Assembly: GCA_900552545.1 (NCBI GenBank)
Contig: USAL01000002.1
Span: forward strand, 1 to 53,668
Length of the DNA: 53,668 nucleotides
Direction: 5' to 3'
Source: an uncultured Sutterella sp.
Lineage (GTDB): Bacteria; Pseudomonadota; Gammaproteobacteria; Burkholderiales; Burkholderiaceae_F
The notes below the pieces were generated by a model. The model saw only the letters and a list, made by a program, of their open reading frames with translations. It was not told where the DNA came from and did not search any database. The translations under genes and the position numbers were made by a program. Below, in pieces: positions 1 through 8,647 of the stretch. Each line of letters begins with the position of its first letter. Within the stretch, counting starts at the first letter, position 1.

Positions 1-71
1 CGCAAATACCTGCATGAAGGGGTTGCGATCTGTGGCGTGGGTGGTAACTTTGTAACAAAGCCCGTGCGTTG

Positions 72-105
72 CCCGGCATTGCGCCAAATCGGTGGCAATG
101 CCGGG
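72..105. terminator. Hairpin downstream of the M20 peptidase gene
   Basis: Two perfectly complementary 11-base arms (72-82 and 95-105) enclose a 12-base loop that can add a few more pairs. The hairpin lies just past the stop of the minus-strand peptidase gene, where a terminator would be expected. There is no T-run on either side, so it is at best an incomplete intrinsic terminator. Nothing else is seen in bases 1-129 apart from a short CTTTG/CAAAG inverted repeat at 48-60. Confidence 0.3.
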
Positions 106-129
106 ACTTCGCCATGCATTGGGGACGGC

Positions 130-1242
130 TTAAAGGAGCGACAGGAGGTTCACGTTCATGCGCACGCGCTGCTCGATACTGTCGACCATGAGGCATTCCT
201 TGTCGCTGTGGCCGTAGTCGCCGATGGGGCCAAGGCCGTCGGCAACCGCAATGCCCGTGGGCGCCATGTGGTTGGCGTCCGAGCCGCCGCCCGCGTCGAC
301 CCACTGGGCGGTGAAGCCCGCCATCTCGGCGGCCTTGTTGATCTTCTCAACGAGGTTTGCGTTGCCTTCCTTAAAGGGCATGGCCGGGGTGAGGCCGAGG
401 GTTTCGACGGCAATCGTCACGCCTTCGATCAAGGGGTGCTTCGCACGCTCGTAGATCTTGGCGATCGTGCCGTTCAAGTCTTCATCAGTCCAGCCGCGCA
501 CGTCCACGCCGAAGGTGCAGGCGGCGGCGACGACGTTCACGGCCGACCCGCCCGAGATGGTGCCGGCGTTGACCGTCACGCCCGTGCCGTCGAAGTCCGA
601 GAGCGCGGAGATGTCGCAGATCATGCGGGCCGCTTCGAGAATGGCCGAGCGCCCGCCCTTGGGATTGTTGCCCGCGTGGGCGGCAACGCCCTGAAGCGTT
701 ACGCGAAGTTGGCCTGCGCCCTTTCGCGAGCGCACGAGCGCGCCGTTGGGACGGGCGGCTTCAAAGACAAGGCCCGTGCTCGAGCGCACGGCAACCGAGC
801 GCATCCATTCGGACGAGTACTTTGAACCCGTTTCCTCGTCGGGATCAAGGCACACGGCAATCGCCAAACGGTCAAGATCGGCCGGAGCGGCGTTCTTCAG
901 GGTGTAGAGAATCGAGAGCACGCCCGCCTTGCAGTCCTGGCAGCCCGGGCCCGTGACGATGTTGCCATCACGCTTGAAGGGGCGGGCGGCTGCGGTGCCG
1001 TCGGGGAAGACCGTGTCGAGATGGGCGTTCATGAGAAGGTCATAGTGCTCGGCATCGGGCTTGTTGGTGGCAAAAAGTCCCTTACCCACTTCTTCGCCGA
1101 GATCGACGAGTTCGGCTTTCCATCCGAGTTCCTCGAAGTGGCGCTTCATGATCTTGGCAGCCTGGGTGACGCCGGCCGTGTTGTGCGTGCCGCAGTCGAG
1201 GTTGACGAGTTCGGAGAGATCCTTGAGAAAGTTTTCAAGCAT
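130..1242 (-). CDS. M20 family metallopeptidase (carboxypeptidase G2-like)
   Basis: The product (370 aa) is a di-zinc peptidase of the M20 family, most like glutamate carboxypeptidase/CPG2; these release C-terminal glutamate or similar residues from small peptides or folate-type substrates. Visible zinc and catalytic residues are H74 and D76 in AHLDTV, D103 in GCQDCKAG, the pair E136-E137 in DPDEETGS, E161, and H345 in DYGHSDKE. The dimerisation 'lid' lies roughly at residues 170-285. No signal peptide is seen, so it is probably cytoplasmic. An AGAAGG-type ribosome site stands about 9 bases before the ATG. It lies 45 bases after the histidine-kinase gene and could be the last gene of that operon. 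The family call is firm, the substrate unknown. Confidence 0.9.
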   Translation of the reverse strand: MLENFLKDLSELVNLDCGTHNTAGVTQAAKIMKRHFEELGWKAELVDLGEEVGKGLFATNKPDAEHYDLLMNAHLDTVFPDGTAAARPFKRDGNIVTGPGCQDCKAGVLSILYTLKNAAPADLDRLAIAVCLDPDEETGSKYSSEWMRSVAVRSSTGLVFEAARPNGALVRSRKGAGQLRVTLQGVAAHAGNNPKGGRSAILEAARMICDISALSDFDGTGVTVNAGTISGGSAVNVVAAACTFGVDVRGWTDEDLNGTIAKIYERAKHPLIEGVTIAVETLGLTPAMPFKEGNANLVEKINKAAEMAGFTAQWVDAGGGSDANHMAPTGIAVADGLGPIGDYGHSDKECLMVDSIEQRVRMNVNLLSLL

Positions 1243-1287
1243 TTGTAATTGACCTTCTTTTTATTTTTGACAACAAAACAACGAAAT

Positions 1288-2646
1288 CTATGAGAGCCCC
1301 GGCATGTTCTGCTTGGGCGAGAGCGGCATCGTCACGACGAACTGCGCACCGAACCCTTCGCCCGAGCCGTCGTGCGCAATCCGCGCAAAGCCGTCGGTGA
1401 TGCGCACCGTTCCGCCGTGCATGGCGACGATGCGCGAGACGATCGCGAGCCCCAGGCCCGTGCCCGAGACCTTGGTGCCGAGTGCGCGGTAGAAGCGCTC
1501 GAAGACGCGCTCGCGCTCCTCGGGCTTGATGCCCGGACCGTCGTCGGTGACGGTGATCACGGCGTCGCCGCCCTTGCGGGTGACGCCGATCTCGATGCGG
1601 CCGTTTTCGGGCGTGTAGCGGATGGCGTTGTCGGTGAGGTTGACCACCATGAGGTGAATCGCGTCGGGCATGCCCATCATCGTAAGCGGCTCGGTGCGGG
1701 CCGTGAGCGAGATCATCTTGTCGCGGGCGGCCTGCGAGAGCTCTTCGACGGTGCTTGCGGCAACGGCGGCAAGATCGACTTCGCTCATGGGCTTGTCGGC
1801 GTTTTCGGGGTCAAGGCGGGCGATGATGAGAAGCTGCTCAACGAGGCGCGTGGCGCGCGCCACGCCCTGCTGCAGACGGGCGGCGTACTTGGCGCGCTCT
1901 TCGGGCTTGCAGCGGGCCAGAAGCTGCGCCTGCAGCTTGATGGCCGCAAGCGGCGTGCGCAGCTCATGGGCTGCGTCGGAGGCAAAGCGCTGCTGCGCCG
2001 AGAGGCTCTCGGAGAGGCGATGCAGGAGCGTGTTGATGGCGCCCACGAGGCTCTTGAGCTCAAAGGGCAGGTGCTCGATTTCGATCGGCTCAAGCGAGGA
2101 GGGCGAGCGGCGCGCCACTGCGCGGGCGGTGCGGTTCAAGGGCTGCAGCGACTGCACGATCACAAACCAGATGGCAATCGCCAGAAACGGGATCAGCACG
2201 AGCATGGGCTGCACGATGCGCATGGCGGCCGACACGGCGAGCTCATCGCGCACGTCCGTGGGCTGCGCGACCTGGATGATGCGCGTGCCGACGGTGCTCG
2301 TAAATTGCCGCCATTGCTCGCCCGAGGCGAGCGTGACGTTGGAGAACCCCACGGTTTCCGCAAGCGGCAGGGGATTGCGGTGCTGCGACATGTAGAAGCG
2401 GTTTTCGTGCGCGTCGTAGATCAGCACGAAAAGCTTGAGCTTCGGGGACTGTCACACGAGCGTGATGTGGCTGATGTCGACGCTGCCCGTTTCGACGATC
2501 TCCTCGGCGGTGTGCTTGAGCTGTCCGTCAAAGATGGCCGAGAACTCCGAACGCGTCGAGTAGTACGTCGCCCACGAGGCGACGAGCCCGGCCACGATCA
2601 ACGCCGAGACGAGGGTAAGAACGATTTTGCTGCGGATGCTGGCCAT
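1288..2646 (-). pseudogene. Sensor histidine kinase (QseC-like), interrupted by an in-frame TGA
   Basis: The reading frame starts at 2646 with a membrane segment (residues about 7-27), runs 64 codons, meets TGA at 2454-2452, and continues in the same frame without shift for the rest of a normal kinase. After the stop come the end of the periplasmic sensor region, a second membrane segment (about 146-166), a HAMP-like linker, the H-box DAAHELRTPLAA (His about 227), the N-box NLTDNAIRYTPENG, and the ATP-binding motifs DDGPGIKPEE and GTGLGLAI. Total length without the stop would be 452 codons, normal for the QseC/PmrB class. All catalytic motifs are intact, so the lesion looks recent or is a sequence error. 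A downstream GTG at 2427 could start a protein lacking the first membrane segment. Its partner regulator lies 73 bases upstream. Confidence 0.8.
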
Positions 2647-2719
2647 GCGCCTGAAGCCGGATCAAGACAAGAAGTAAGGAAAAACGTCGCAACGAACGAG
2701 GGGTACGAACTTGAATCCG

Positions 2720-3376
2720 CTAGGTCTCAAGCAGGTAGCCCACGCCGCGCACGGTCTTGATCGCGTCGTCGGAGAGCTTCTTTCTCAGATGATGGATGTG
2801 GACTTCAATGGCGTTGCTGCCCACGGAGGTGTCCCAGTTGTAGAGCTTTTCCTCGAGCTGCCCGCGCGAGAGCACGATGCCCGGGCGGTCGGCAAGCGCC
2901 ACCAGGAGCGCGTACTCCTTGATGGAAAGCAGCACGGGCTTGCCGTTGTAGAACACTTCGCGCGTTTCGGGCTTGATGAGAAGCCTGCCGCGCTCGATGG
3001 TGGGCTCGCTGCGGCCGACCGAGCGGCGCAGCAGCGCCCGGATGCGCGCCGAGAGCTCATCGAGATCGAAGGGCTTGATGAGGTAGTCGTCGGCGCCGGC
3101 GTCAAGACCTGCGACGCGGTCGGCGACGGTGTCGCGGGCGGTGGTGACCAGCACGGGCGTATGGATCTTCTGCGAGCGCACTTCGTGGAGCACGCTGATG
3201 CCGTCCTTGCCGGGAAGCCCCAGATCCAGAATCACCAGGGAAAAGGGCGTGGTGCGCAGCGCAATGAGTGCGGAGTTGCCGTCCTGCACCCAGTCGACGG
3301 CATAGCCCTCGGCGCTCAGACCATCAACGACGCCCTCGCCGATCATCGGGTCGTCTTCAACCAAGAGAATTCGCAT
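2720..3376 (-). CDS. OmpR/PhoB-family response regulator (QseB-like)
   Basis: This 218-aa protein is a two-component response regulator. The receiver domain has the acidic pocket E7-D8-D9, phospho-acceptor D51 in VILDLGLPG, a Thr near 79 and K101 in LIKPF. A winged-helix DNA-binding domain follows (about 125-218), ending in RGVGYLLET, typical of the OmpR/PhoB class. The start was set at MRILLVEDD because it matches the family start; the frame is open further upstream but the extension does not resemble a receiver domain. It is followed by the kinase gene on the same strand. Similarity in style is to QseB/PmrA. The regulon is not known; an 11-bp tandem repeat upstream (3502-3523) has the spacing such regulators bind. 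Confidence 0.92.
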   Translation of the reverse strand: MRILLVEDDPMIGEGVVDGLSAEGYAVDWVQDGNSALIALRTTPFSLVILDLGLPGKDGISVLHEVRSQKIHTPVLVTTARDTVADRVAGLDAGADDYLIKPFDLDELSARIRALLRRSVGRSEPTIERGRLLIKPETREVFYNGKPVLLSIKEYALLVALADRPGIVLSRGQLEEKLYNWDTSVGSNAIEVHIHHLRKKLSDDAIKTVRGVGYLLET

Positions 3377-3891
3377 GGTTTTACTCGTGTGCACAAAAAA
3401 TGGGGCTTGCGGCGGACTTTGCACGAAAGGATCCGCACGAAAAAAGGCGCGAAGGAAAATCTCGCGCACGGGCGGTCTCCTCAAATGGAGCAAAGCATGT
3501 GTGAGCCCAGTCTGAGCCCAGTCATCACAGCGGCCGGCATGTCTGAGAACAATGATACCTTTCCTTGTCGGAAAACAAGCTTAAGAATTGCAACAAAGAA
3601 GCCCTCTGAAGGCTCTTTTCTGGTTAGCGAATCGCTGCGTTGGGGAACTTGGACGTCGATTACTCAGGGGTGTGCGTCGTCCGTGTGCAAAAGGCGACCG
3701 AAAAGGCGACCGACCGGGCGATGGGTACGCGGCCGGACTCGCGGGTTTTATCCCACGGCAACGGTAAGTTTTTCATGGGCACAGCTCGTAGACTTTTTCC
3801 TACTCACGTCTGCAGAGGGCGCTCCTTTGGCGGCTCAGGGGGCCTGTCGGGGCCGCCCTTTCGAGCATGGGCTTATCTGAGGAGAGAGAAA
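3377..3891. other. Intergenic region between the regulator and the SGNH gene
   Basis: This 515-base divergent region holds the 11-bp tandem repeat at 3502-3523, a possible minus-strand -10 element (TATCAT, 3557-3552) without a clear -35, a second imperfect tandem (AAGGCGACCGA at 3691-3701 and 3703-3713), and a GGCGGC/GCCGCC inverted repeat near 3829-3858 ahead of the SGNH gene. A GAGGAGAGAG ribosome site precedes the ATG at 3892. No convincing gene is seen. Confidence 0.5.
3502..3523. repeat. Perfect 11-bp tandem direct repeat, possible response-regulator site
   Basis: The sequence TGAGCCCAGTC occurs twice head to tail at 3502-3512 and 3513-3523. OmpR/PhoB-family regulators bind as dimers to direct repeats with a centre spacing of 11 bp, so this fits an operator for the regulator encoded 126 bases downstream on the minus strand. 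That assignment is an inference from spacing and position. Confidence 0.5.
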
Positions 3892-4737
3892 ATGAGAATG
3901 ATGAAGTTCTGTGCGACGGCGGCAGCGGCCGTGCTCGGCGCCTGCCTCATGACGTCCGTGGCGGGCGCAGCCGAGGACTATTCGGTTGCGCCGCTCGTGA
4001 AGGGGCTCAAGGCTGCGCCAGCGAGCGTGCTTCTGGTCGGCAACTCGTTCATGTACTACAACTGCGGCGTTTCGGGCTATGTGAGCGGCATTGCCAAGGA
4101 CAAGAAGACGGCGATGAGCACCTCTATGGTCACGATTGCCGGCGCCGGTCTTGACTGGCACGACGTCAAGAGCTACCTCAGGCCCAATGCCATCAACAGC
4201 TATTCGACGCTCAACGACGGCAGCAACCGGCTCATTTTTCACAAGCACCCCGACGGCAAGGTCTTTGACGTCGTCGTCCTGCAGGACAACAGCCAGGGGC
4301 CGGTGCATCCCGAGCTCAAGAAGTTTTTCAAAAAGTACGCCGCCATCCACAGCAAGGACATTCGCGCCACGGGTGCCGAGCCGGCTTTCCTCATGACCTG
4401 GGCCTATGCCGATCGGCCTGAGATGACGAAGGCGTTGGCCGATGCCACGATTGAAGTGGCCAACGAAAACAAGGCGCTCGTGATCCCGGCCGGGCTTGCC
4501 TTTGCCGCCGCCCTCAAGGAGCGTCCGGACATGAAGCTCACCGTGGCCGACAACCGCCATCCCACGGCCGCCGGCACCTATCTTGAGGGTGCGGTGATCT
4601 ATGCGGCCTTGAGCGGCAAGTCGCCTGTCGGCGCCAAGTATCTGGGCGGCTGCGAGAAGCCGCTTTCGGCTGCCGACGCCAAGTTCCTGCAGGAAATTGC
4701 CTGGAAGACCGTCAAGGACTTCTACGGCTGGAAGTAG
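3892..4737 (+). CDS. Exported SGNH/GDSL-type hydrolase-like protein
   Basis: The product (281 aa) carries a signal peptide: basic start, hydrophobic stretch, likely cleavage after AGA near residue 27. The mature part opens with VLLVGNSFMYYN, matching block I of the SGNH/GDSL fold with S52 as candidate nucleophile, and near the end has DNRHP (D220, H223), matching the block V Asp-x-x-His pair. Such enzymes cleave esters or acetyl groups from lipids, glycans or peptides; the substrate cannot be told. The ATG at 3892 has a strong GAGGAGAGAG ribosome site and begins the signal peptide, so the longer open frame upstream is rejected. The gene stands alone between divergent and co-directional neighbours. 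Confidence 0.75.
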   Translation: MRMMKFCATAAAAVLGACLMTSVAGAAEDYSVAPLVKGLKAAPASVLLVGNSFMYYNCGVSGYVSGIAKDKKTAMSTSMVTIAGAGLDWHDVKSYLRPNAINSYSTLNDGSNRLIFHKHPDGKVFDVVVLQDNSQGPVHPELKKFFKKYAAIHSKDIRATGAEPAFLMTWAYADRPEMTKALADATIEVANENKALVIPAGLAFAAALKERPDMKLTVADNRHPTAAGTYLEGAVIYAALSGKSPVGAKYLGGCEKPLSAADAKFLQEIAWKTVKDFYGWK

Positions 4738-5156
4738 TCAGCAAGCCGCCTGCACCGCACCATCTGCACCGCTAGCCGGACAAAGGCGCGGGACAAAATT
4801 GGTTGACTCCCTGTCCTGAGCGGCGTGCGCCCGGGGTAGGGGGCGTCTAGAGCCCGGCCGATGTTGTTTTTCATCGGCCGCAGCCGGGTTTTGTCATGGT
4901 TCTGAAGTACTTGTGGTGCTAGAGTCAAAGAATAAGTGCAAAACTCGTTGAGGCAATGCTGCACGGCGCTTCGGTGCGCGCGGGCTGCGGCGCCTCCGGA
5001 AGCAAATACACGACACCAGAAAGAAATCGGGATCATCGCCGGCCTGCGGCCGGCCGAACGAACATGACGCCTGAGCGAGCGGCCTTGTGCGCAGGGTCTT
5101 CCTGCGCGGCGGGCCGCCGACCTGACGCATGCGCCCAGTACCGGAGAGAAGAACAA
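4738..5156. other. Intergenic region before ppk1, with one hairpin
   Basis: A perfect 9-bp hairpin (CGGCCGATG at 4855-4863, CATCGGCCG at 4872-4880, T-rich 8-base loop) is followed by a short TTTT at 4889-4892 and could end the SGNH transcript. No promoter stands out. A ribosome site (GGAGAGAAG) precedes the ppk1 GTG. The frame is open here but shows no protein-like character. Confidence 0.4.
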
Positions 5157-7604
5157 GTGACTGATTCCAAGACCACGGACCTGAACACTACGTCTGAAAA
5201 GCCCCAAGAGGCCGAGCAGCAGCCCGCCGAAACGGCTGCCGCCAACATTGAAAAAAAGCCTGTCGTCCGCGCGGCGCGTGCCGCGGCTGGTAGAAAGCTC
5301 GCGGAAAAGGACAAGGTGTCCGTTGAAAAGACAGGGGAGAAGGCTGCGGAGGACAAGACGGCTGCTGAAAAGACCGCAGAGGCGGTTCGGAAGACGGCTA
5401 AAAAGACGTCCGCAAGAAAGACGGCTGCAAAGTCGACGGCAAAGCCCGTCGCCAAGCCCGCGGTGCGGCGCGCTGCCTCGCGCAAGGCGGCGGCTGAGGC
5501 CGACGGCGACGTTGGTCTCTCGGCGCCCGCGCTTTACACCAATCGCGAGATCAGCTGGATCGAATTTGACCGCAAGGTGCTTGAGACGGCCATCGATCCC
5601 TCGGTGCCGCTTCTTGAGCGCGTGAAGTTCCTGTCGATCTTCTTCAACAATCTCGACGAGTTCTACATGGTGCGCGTCATGAACCTGCAGCGTCAGGCGC
5701 GCAGCGGCGTGGCGCCCACGGGTGCCGACAAGATGCCGCCCGCCAAGCAGCTCTCGGAAATCCGTCGCCGCGTCTGCGAGATGCTCGACATTGCCGAAAA
5801 CCTCTGGCTCAAGGATCTGCGCCCGGCGCTGGACAAAAAGGGCGTGCGCTTCGTGAGCTATGAGGCGCTTCCGCCCAAGCAGCGCGTCATCCTCGACAAG
5901 TACTTCGAGACCGAGATTTTCCCGGTGCTCACGCCGCAGGCAGTGGACGCCGGGCGGCCCTTCCCGATGATCTCAAGCCGCAGCATCAATTTCGTCATCG
6001 AGCTGCGAAGCCTCAATCCGGCCGACGAGCGCCCGCACTTTGCGCGCCTGAAGAGCCCCAACAACGTGCCGCGCTTTTTGTTCATCCCCGATGACCTGCG
6101 CGAAGGCGACCCAGCAAGCCTCACCTCGGGCGAAGGCCGCATCCTGCTCATGGAGGATCTGATCGCGCACCGCATGGGAACGCTCTTTCCGGGCTATCAG
6201 GTGAAGAACTACGGGATGTTCCGCGTTACGCGCAACACCGACGGCGAAATCGAGGAGGACGAGGCCGATGATCTGCTTTCGGCCGTGCGCGACTACGTCG
6301 AGCAGCGCCGTTTCGGCTCGGTCGTGCGCCTCGAGCTCGGCCGCGGCATGCCGGTTGCGCTGCAGGAGTTTCTCATCGAGCACCTCGATCTGCGCGCCTA
6401 TCAGATCTACAAGTCGCGCATGCCGCTTGCCTTCAACGAATTCATCCGTCTGATGGGCGTCGACCGTCCCGGGCTGAAGTATCCGCCCTTCAAGTCGAAG
6501 CTTCCGCAGCCCTTTGCGCCCGAAGAGGATCTCTTCGGCGAACTGCGCGAGCGCGACCTGATGGTCTATCACCCCTACGACAGCTTCAACAGCGTGCTGC
6601 GCTTCCTGCGCCTGGCGGCCACCGATCCCAAGGTCGTCGCCATCAAGCAGACGCTCTATCGCTGCGGCAGCGACTCTCCCGTGGTGCGAAGCCTTCTTGA
6701 GGCGCGCCGCCGCGGCAAGCAGGTCACGGCCGTGGTCGAGCTCAAGGCGCGCTTTGACGAGGAGCAGAACATCAACTGGGCCGAGGAGCTCGAGCGCGCG
6801 GGCGTCAACGTCGTCTACGGCTTTGCCGGCCTCAAGATCCATGCCAAGCTCTGCCTCGTGGTGCGCCGCGAGGAGACGGGCCTGCGGCGCTACGCGCACA
6901 TCGGCACCGGCAACTACAACGCTTCGTCGGCCAAGATCTACACCGACCTGGGGCTCTTTACGTCGAACGCAGAGATCTGCAACGACGTGCAGGACCTCTT
7001 CAACGTGATGACGGGCTTCGGCGTGATCGACAACTACCGCCGCATCTTCGTCTCGCCCAACCACCTGCGCGCCAACATCACCCGGCTCATCCGCGAGGAG
7101 GCCCAGATCCAGCGCAAGGGCGGCAACGGCCACATCATCCTCAAGTGCAACCAGCTCGTTGATCCCGACATCATCCGCGAGCTCTACGAGGCGAGCCGCG
7201 CGGGCGTCAAGATCGAGTGCATCGTGCGCGGCATCTGCTCGCTGCGTCCGGGCATCAAAGGCGTCTCCGAGACGATCACCGTCCGCTCGATCGTGGGCGC
7301 GCTTCTCGAGCACGCCCGCATCTACTGGTTCCGCAACACCGGCAAGCCCGAGATGTATGTGGGCAGCGCCGACATGATGACCCGCAACCTCAACGGCCGC
7401 ATTGAGGTGCTCACGCCGATTCTTGACGAGTCGCTCAGAAGCAACGTGCTCGAACAGATCGTCGCGCCGCAGCTTGCCGACAACACCCCCGCCAGGGTGC
7501 TTGCCTCCGACGGCAGCTACAAGCGCCTCTCGCCCAAGGCGGGCGAAAAGGCCGTGGATTCGCAAAGCGAAATCCGCGGCACGTTGGATCTCCTCAAGCG
7601 CTAA
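5157..7604 (+). CDS. ppk1: Polyphosphate kinase 1 with Lys/Ala-rich N-terminal extension
   Basis: PPK1 reversibly builds inorganic polyphosphate from ATP, usually at the inner membrane. The catalytic core begins near residue 125 (LYTNREISWIEF) and is 691 aa, the normal family length. The two catalytic histidines are H562 in KIHAKLCLVVRRE and H581 in YAHIGTGNYN, spaced 19 residues as in the E. coli enzyme. The C-terminal phospholipase-D-like half includes MMTRNLNGRIEVLTPI. Residues 1-124 are an unusual low-complexity extension of Lys, Ala, Thr and Glu, with TAKKTSARKTAAKSTAK-like repeats resembling a bacterial histone-H1 tail. The GTG start was chosen for its GGAGAGAAG site; upstream frame sequence looks non-coding. 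A weak terminator-like hairpin follows at 7658-7691. Confidence 0.95.
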   Translation: MTDSKTTDLNTTSEKPQEAEQQPAETAAANIEKKPVVRAARAAAGRKLAEKDKVSVEKTGEKAAEDKTAAEKTAEAVRKTAKKTSARKTAAKSTAKPVAKPAVRRAASRKAAAEADGDVGLSAPALYTNREISWIEFDRKVLETAIDPSVPLLERVKFLSIFFNNLDEFYMVRVMNLQRQARSGVAPTGADKMPPAKQLSEIRRRVCEMLDIAENLWLKDLRPALDKKGVRFVSYEALPPKQRVILDKYFETEIFPVLTPQAVDAGRPFPMISSRSINFVIELRSLNPADERPHFARLKSPNNVPRFLFIPDDLREGDPASLTSGEGRILLMEDLIAHRMGTLFPGYQVKNYGMFRVTRNTDGEIEEDEADDLLSAVRDYVEQRRFGSVVRLELGRGMPVALQEFLIEHLDLRAYQIYKSRMPLAFNEFIRLMGVDRPGLKYPPFKSKLPQPFAPEEDLFGELRERDLMVYHPYDSFNSVLRFLRLAATDPKVVAIKQTLYRCGSDSPVVRSLLEARRRGKQVTAVVELKARFDEEQNINWAEELERAGVNVVYGFAGLKIHAKLCLVVRREETGLRRYAHIGTGNYNASSAKIYTDLGLFTSNAEICNDVQDLFNVMTGFGVIDNYRRIFVSPNHLRANITRLIREEAQIQRKGGNGHIILKCNQLVDPDIIRELYEASRAGVKIECIVRGICSLRPGIKGVSETITVRSIVGALLEHARIYWFRNTGKPEMYVGSADMMTRNLNGRIEVLTPILDESLRSNVLEQIVAPQLADNTPARVLASDGSYKRLSPKAGEKAVDSQSEIRGTLDLLKR

Positions 7605-7657
7605 AGGCCGCAGTCGGCCTAAGCCGACAAAAAAGCATCAAGAAGGCATCAGCACGA

Positions 7658-7691
7658 AGGGCCGCAGGCGAAACCAAACGTCTGCGGCCTT
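7658..7691 (+). terminator. Possible ppk1 terminator
   Basis: An 8-bp perfect stem (GGCCGCAG at 7660-7667 with CTGCGGCC at 7682-7689), extendable by a G-T and an A-T pair, has a 14-base loop and only a short T-containing tail. Position after ppk1 supports a terminator; the weak tail lowers confidence. Confidence 0.4.
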
Positions 7692-7859
7692 GTCGTCGGA
7701 AGCGCTCACAAAAACTTACGCTCGGGCGGGCGCCGACGGCTCTTGCTGTTGTCGTTTTGACCATAAAATGAGAAGAGAACCGCCCGCCTTCGCAGAAGGG
7801 GCTTTCTGCCTTGCGGTGGGCGTCGTAGGGCGGTGCGTCTTTTCGAGGGTCTTTGAGCC

Positions 7860-8291
7860 GTGACGAACAATCTTCCCGACCGCGTTCCCGTGGTGGAGCT
7901 GCGAGCGCCAGAGCCGTCGATCGTGACGGTCGCGCGTGTCGTCTACATCCTGCACGGCGTTTCCATCCTGATCGGCATTGCCACGGGCGCTTCGATCATC
8001 GGTGCCTTTCTCTTCGGCTGGCCCTCGATTGCCGCCGTCGTCCTCAACTACGTGATGCGTTCGGATGCGCGCGGCACCTTCGTCGAGAGCCACTTCTCCT
8101 GGCAGATCCGTACCTTCTGGTACGCGATGTTCTTTGCGCTCGTCGTGGCGGGCGTCGGATTTATCCTTTCTTGGCTTCTGGTGGGCTTTGCCGTATGGAT
8201 GGTGGGCTTCGTGGTGATGGGCATCTGGGTGGGCTACCGCATTCTGCGCGGTTGGATCCGGTTGTCCCGCGGCCAGACGATGCCGGTTTAG
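7860..8291 (+). CDS. Small integral membrane protein, about three membrane segments
   Basis: The protein is 143 aa. A polar N-terminus of about 20 residues is followed by hydrophobic stretches at roughly 25-65 (probably one helix plus a hairpin), 88-108 and 110-130, and it ends in a short basic tail (RILRGWIRLSRG). The arrangement resembles the DUF4870 type of small bacterial membrane proteins, but I do not recognise a specific function. The GTG start gives a protein-like N-terminus; no strong ribosome site is seen. It lies 255 bases after ppk1 and is probably transcribed separately. Confidence 0.65.
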   Translation: MTNNLPDRVPVVELRAPEPSIVTVARVVYILHGVSILIGIATGASIIGAFLFGWPSIAAVVLNYVMRSDARGTFVESHFSWQIRTFWYAMFFALVVAGVGFILSWLLVGFAVWMVGFVVMGIWVGYRILRGWIRLSRGQTMPV

Positions 8292-8647
8292 CGCGGCGCC
8301 GCGAGCAGGAAACCCGCTGTCGAAGTTAGGGTTAACTACTAGACGAGGGTCCCTTCCAAGGGCACCGAAAATAAGAATAATGTGCCCCGGGCGCCGCTTG
8401 TCGTGCAAATCCTTACGAATTTCACGCGCGCCGCGAGCGTTTTCCCCCCATTTTGTCTCCCAGGATGACTCAATCGACCTGCTCCGCACTCAGAGTGCCG
8501 GGGCCCGATTGCCGTGCCTGCGGAGGCCCTCTGTATATAGTGCTGCGCATGGTTTGACGTCCGTCGACGTGCGCCGCCGGCGTCGTCTCGATGTTCTCGC
8601 CTTGAGCACGAACGCCGCCAGCTTTTTCTCTCTTCGGAGTATTTGTT
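8292..8647. other. Intergenic region upstream of the FadL-type porin
   Basis: The 356 bases contain a candidate promoter at 8509-8541 and otherwise no convincing structure or gene. Confidence 0.4.
8509..8541 (+). promoter_or_regulatory. Candidate sigma-70 promoter for the FadL-type porin gene
   Basis: TTGCCG (8509-8514), a 17-base spacer and TGTATA (8532-8537), with an alternative TATAGT at 8536-8541, lie about 105 bases before the GTG start of the porin gene. Confidence 0.45.

Noticed and set aside
3640..3891. An extended start for the SGNH-type protein
   Set aside because: The ATG at 3892 has a strong ribosome site and opens a clear signal peptide; the upstream frame would bury that signal.
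4956..5156. An N-terminal extension of PPK1 from an ATG at 4956
   Set aside because: The region has no ribosome site and its translation is not protein-like; GTG at 5157 has a good site.
7613..7628. GTCGGC-CTAA-GCCGAC hairpin just after ppk1 as a terminator
   Set aside because: It is followed by an A-run, not a T-run, in the direction of transcription.
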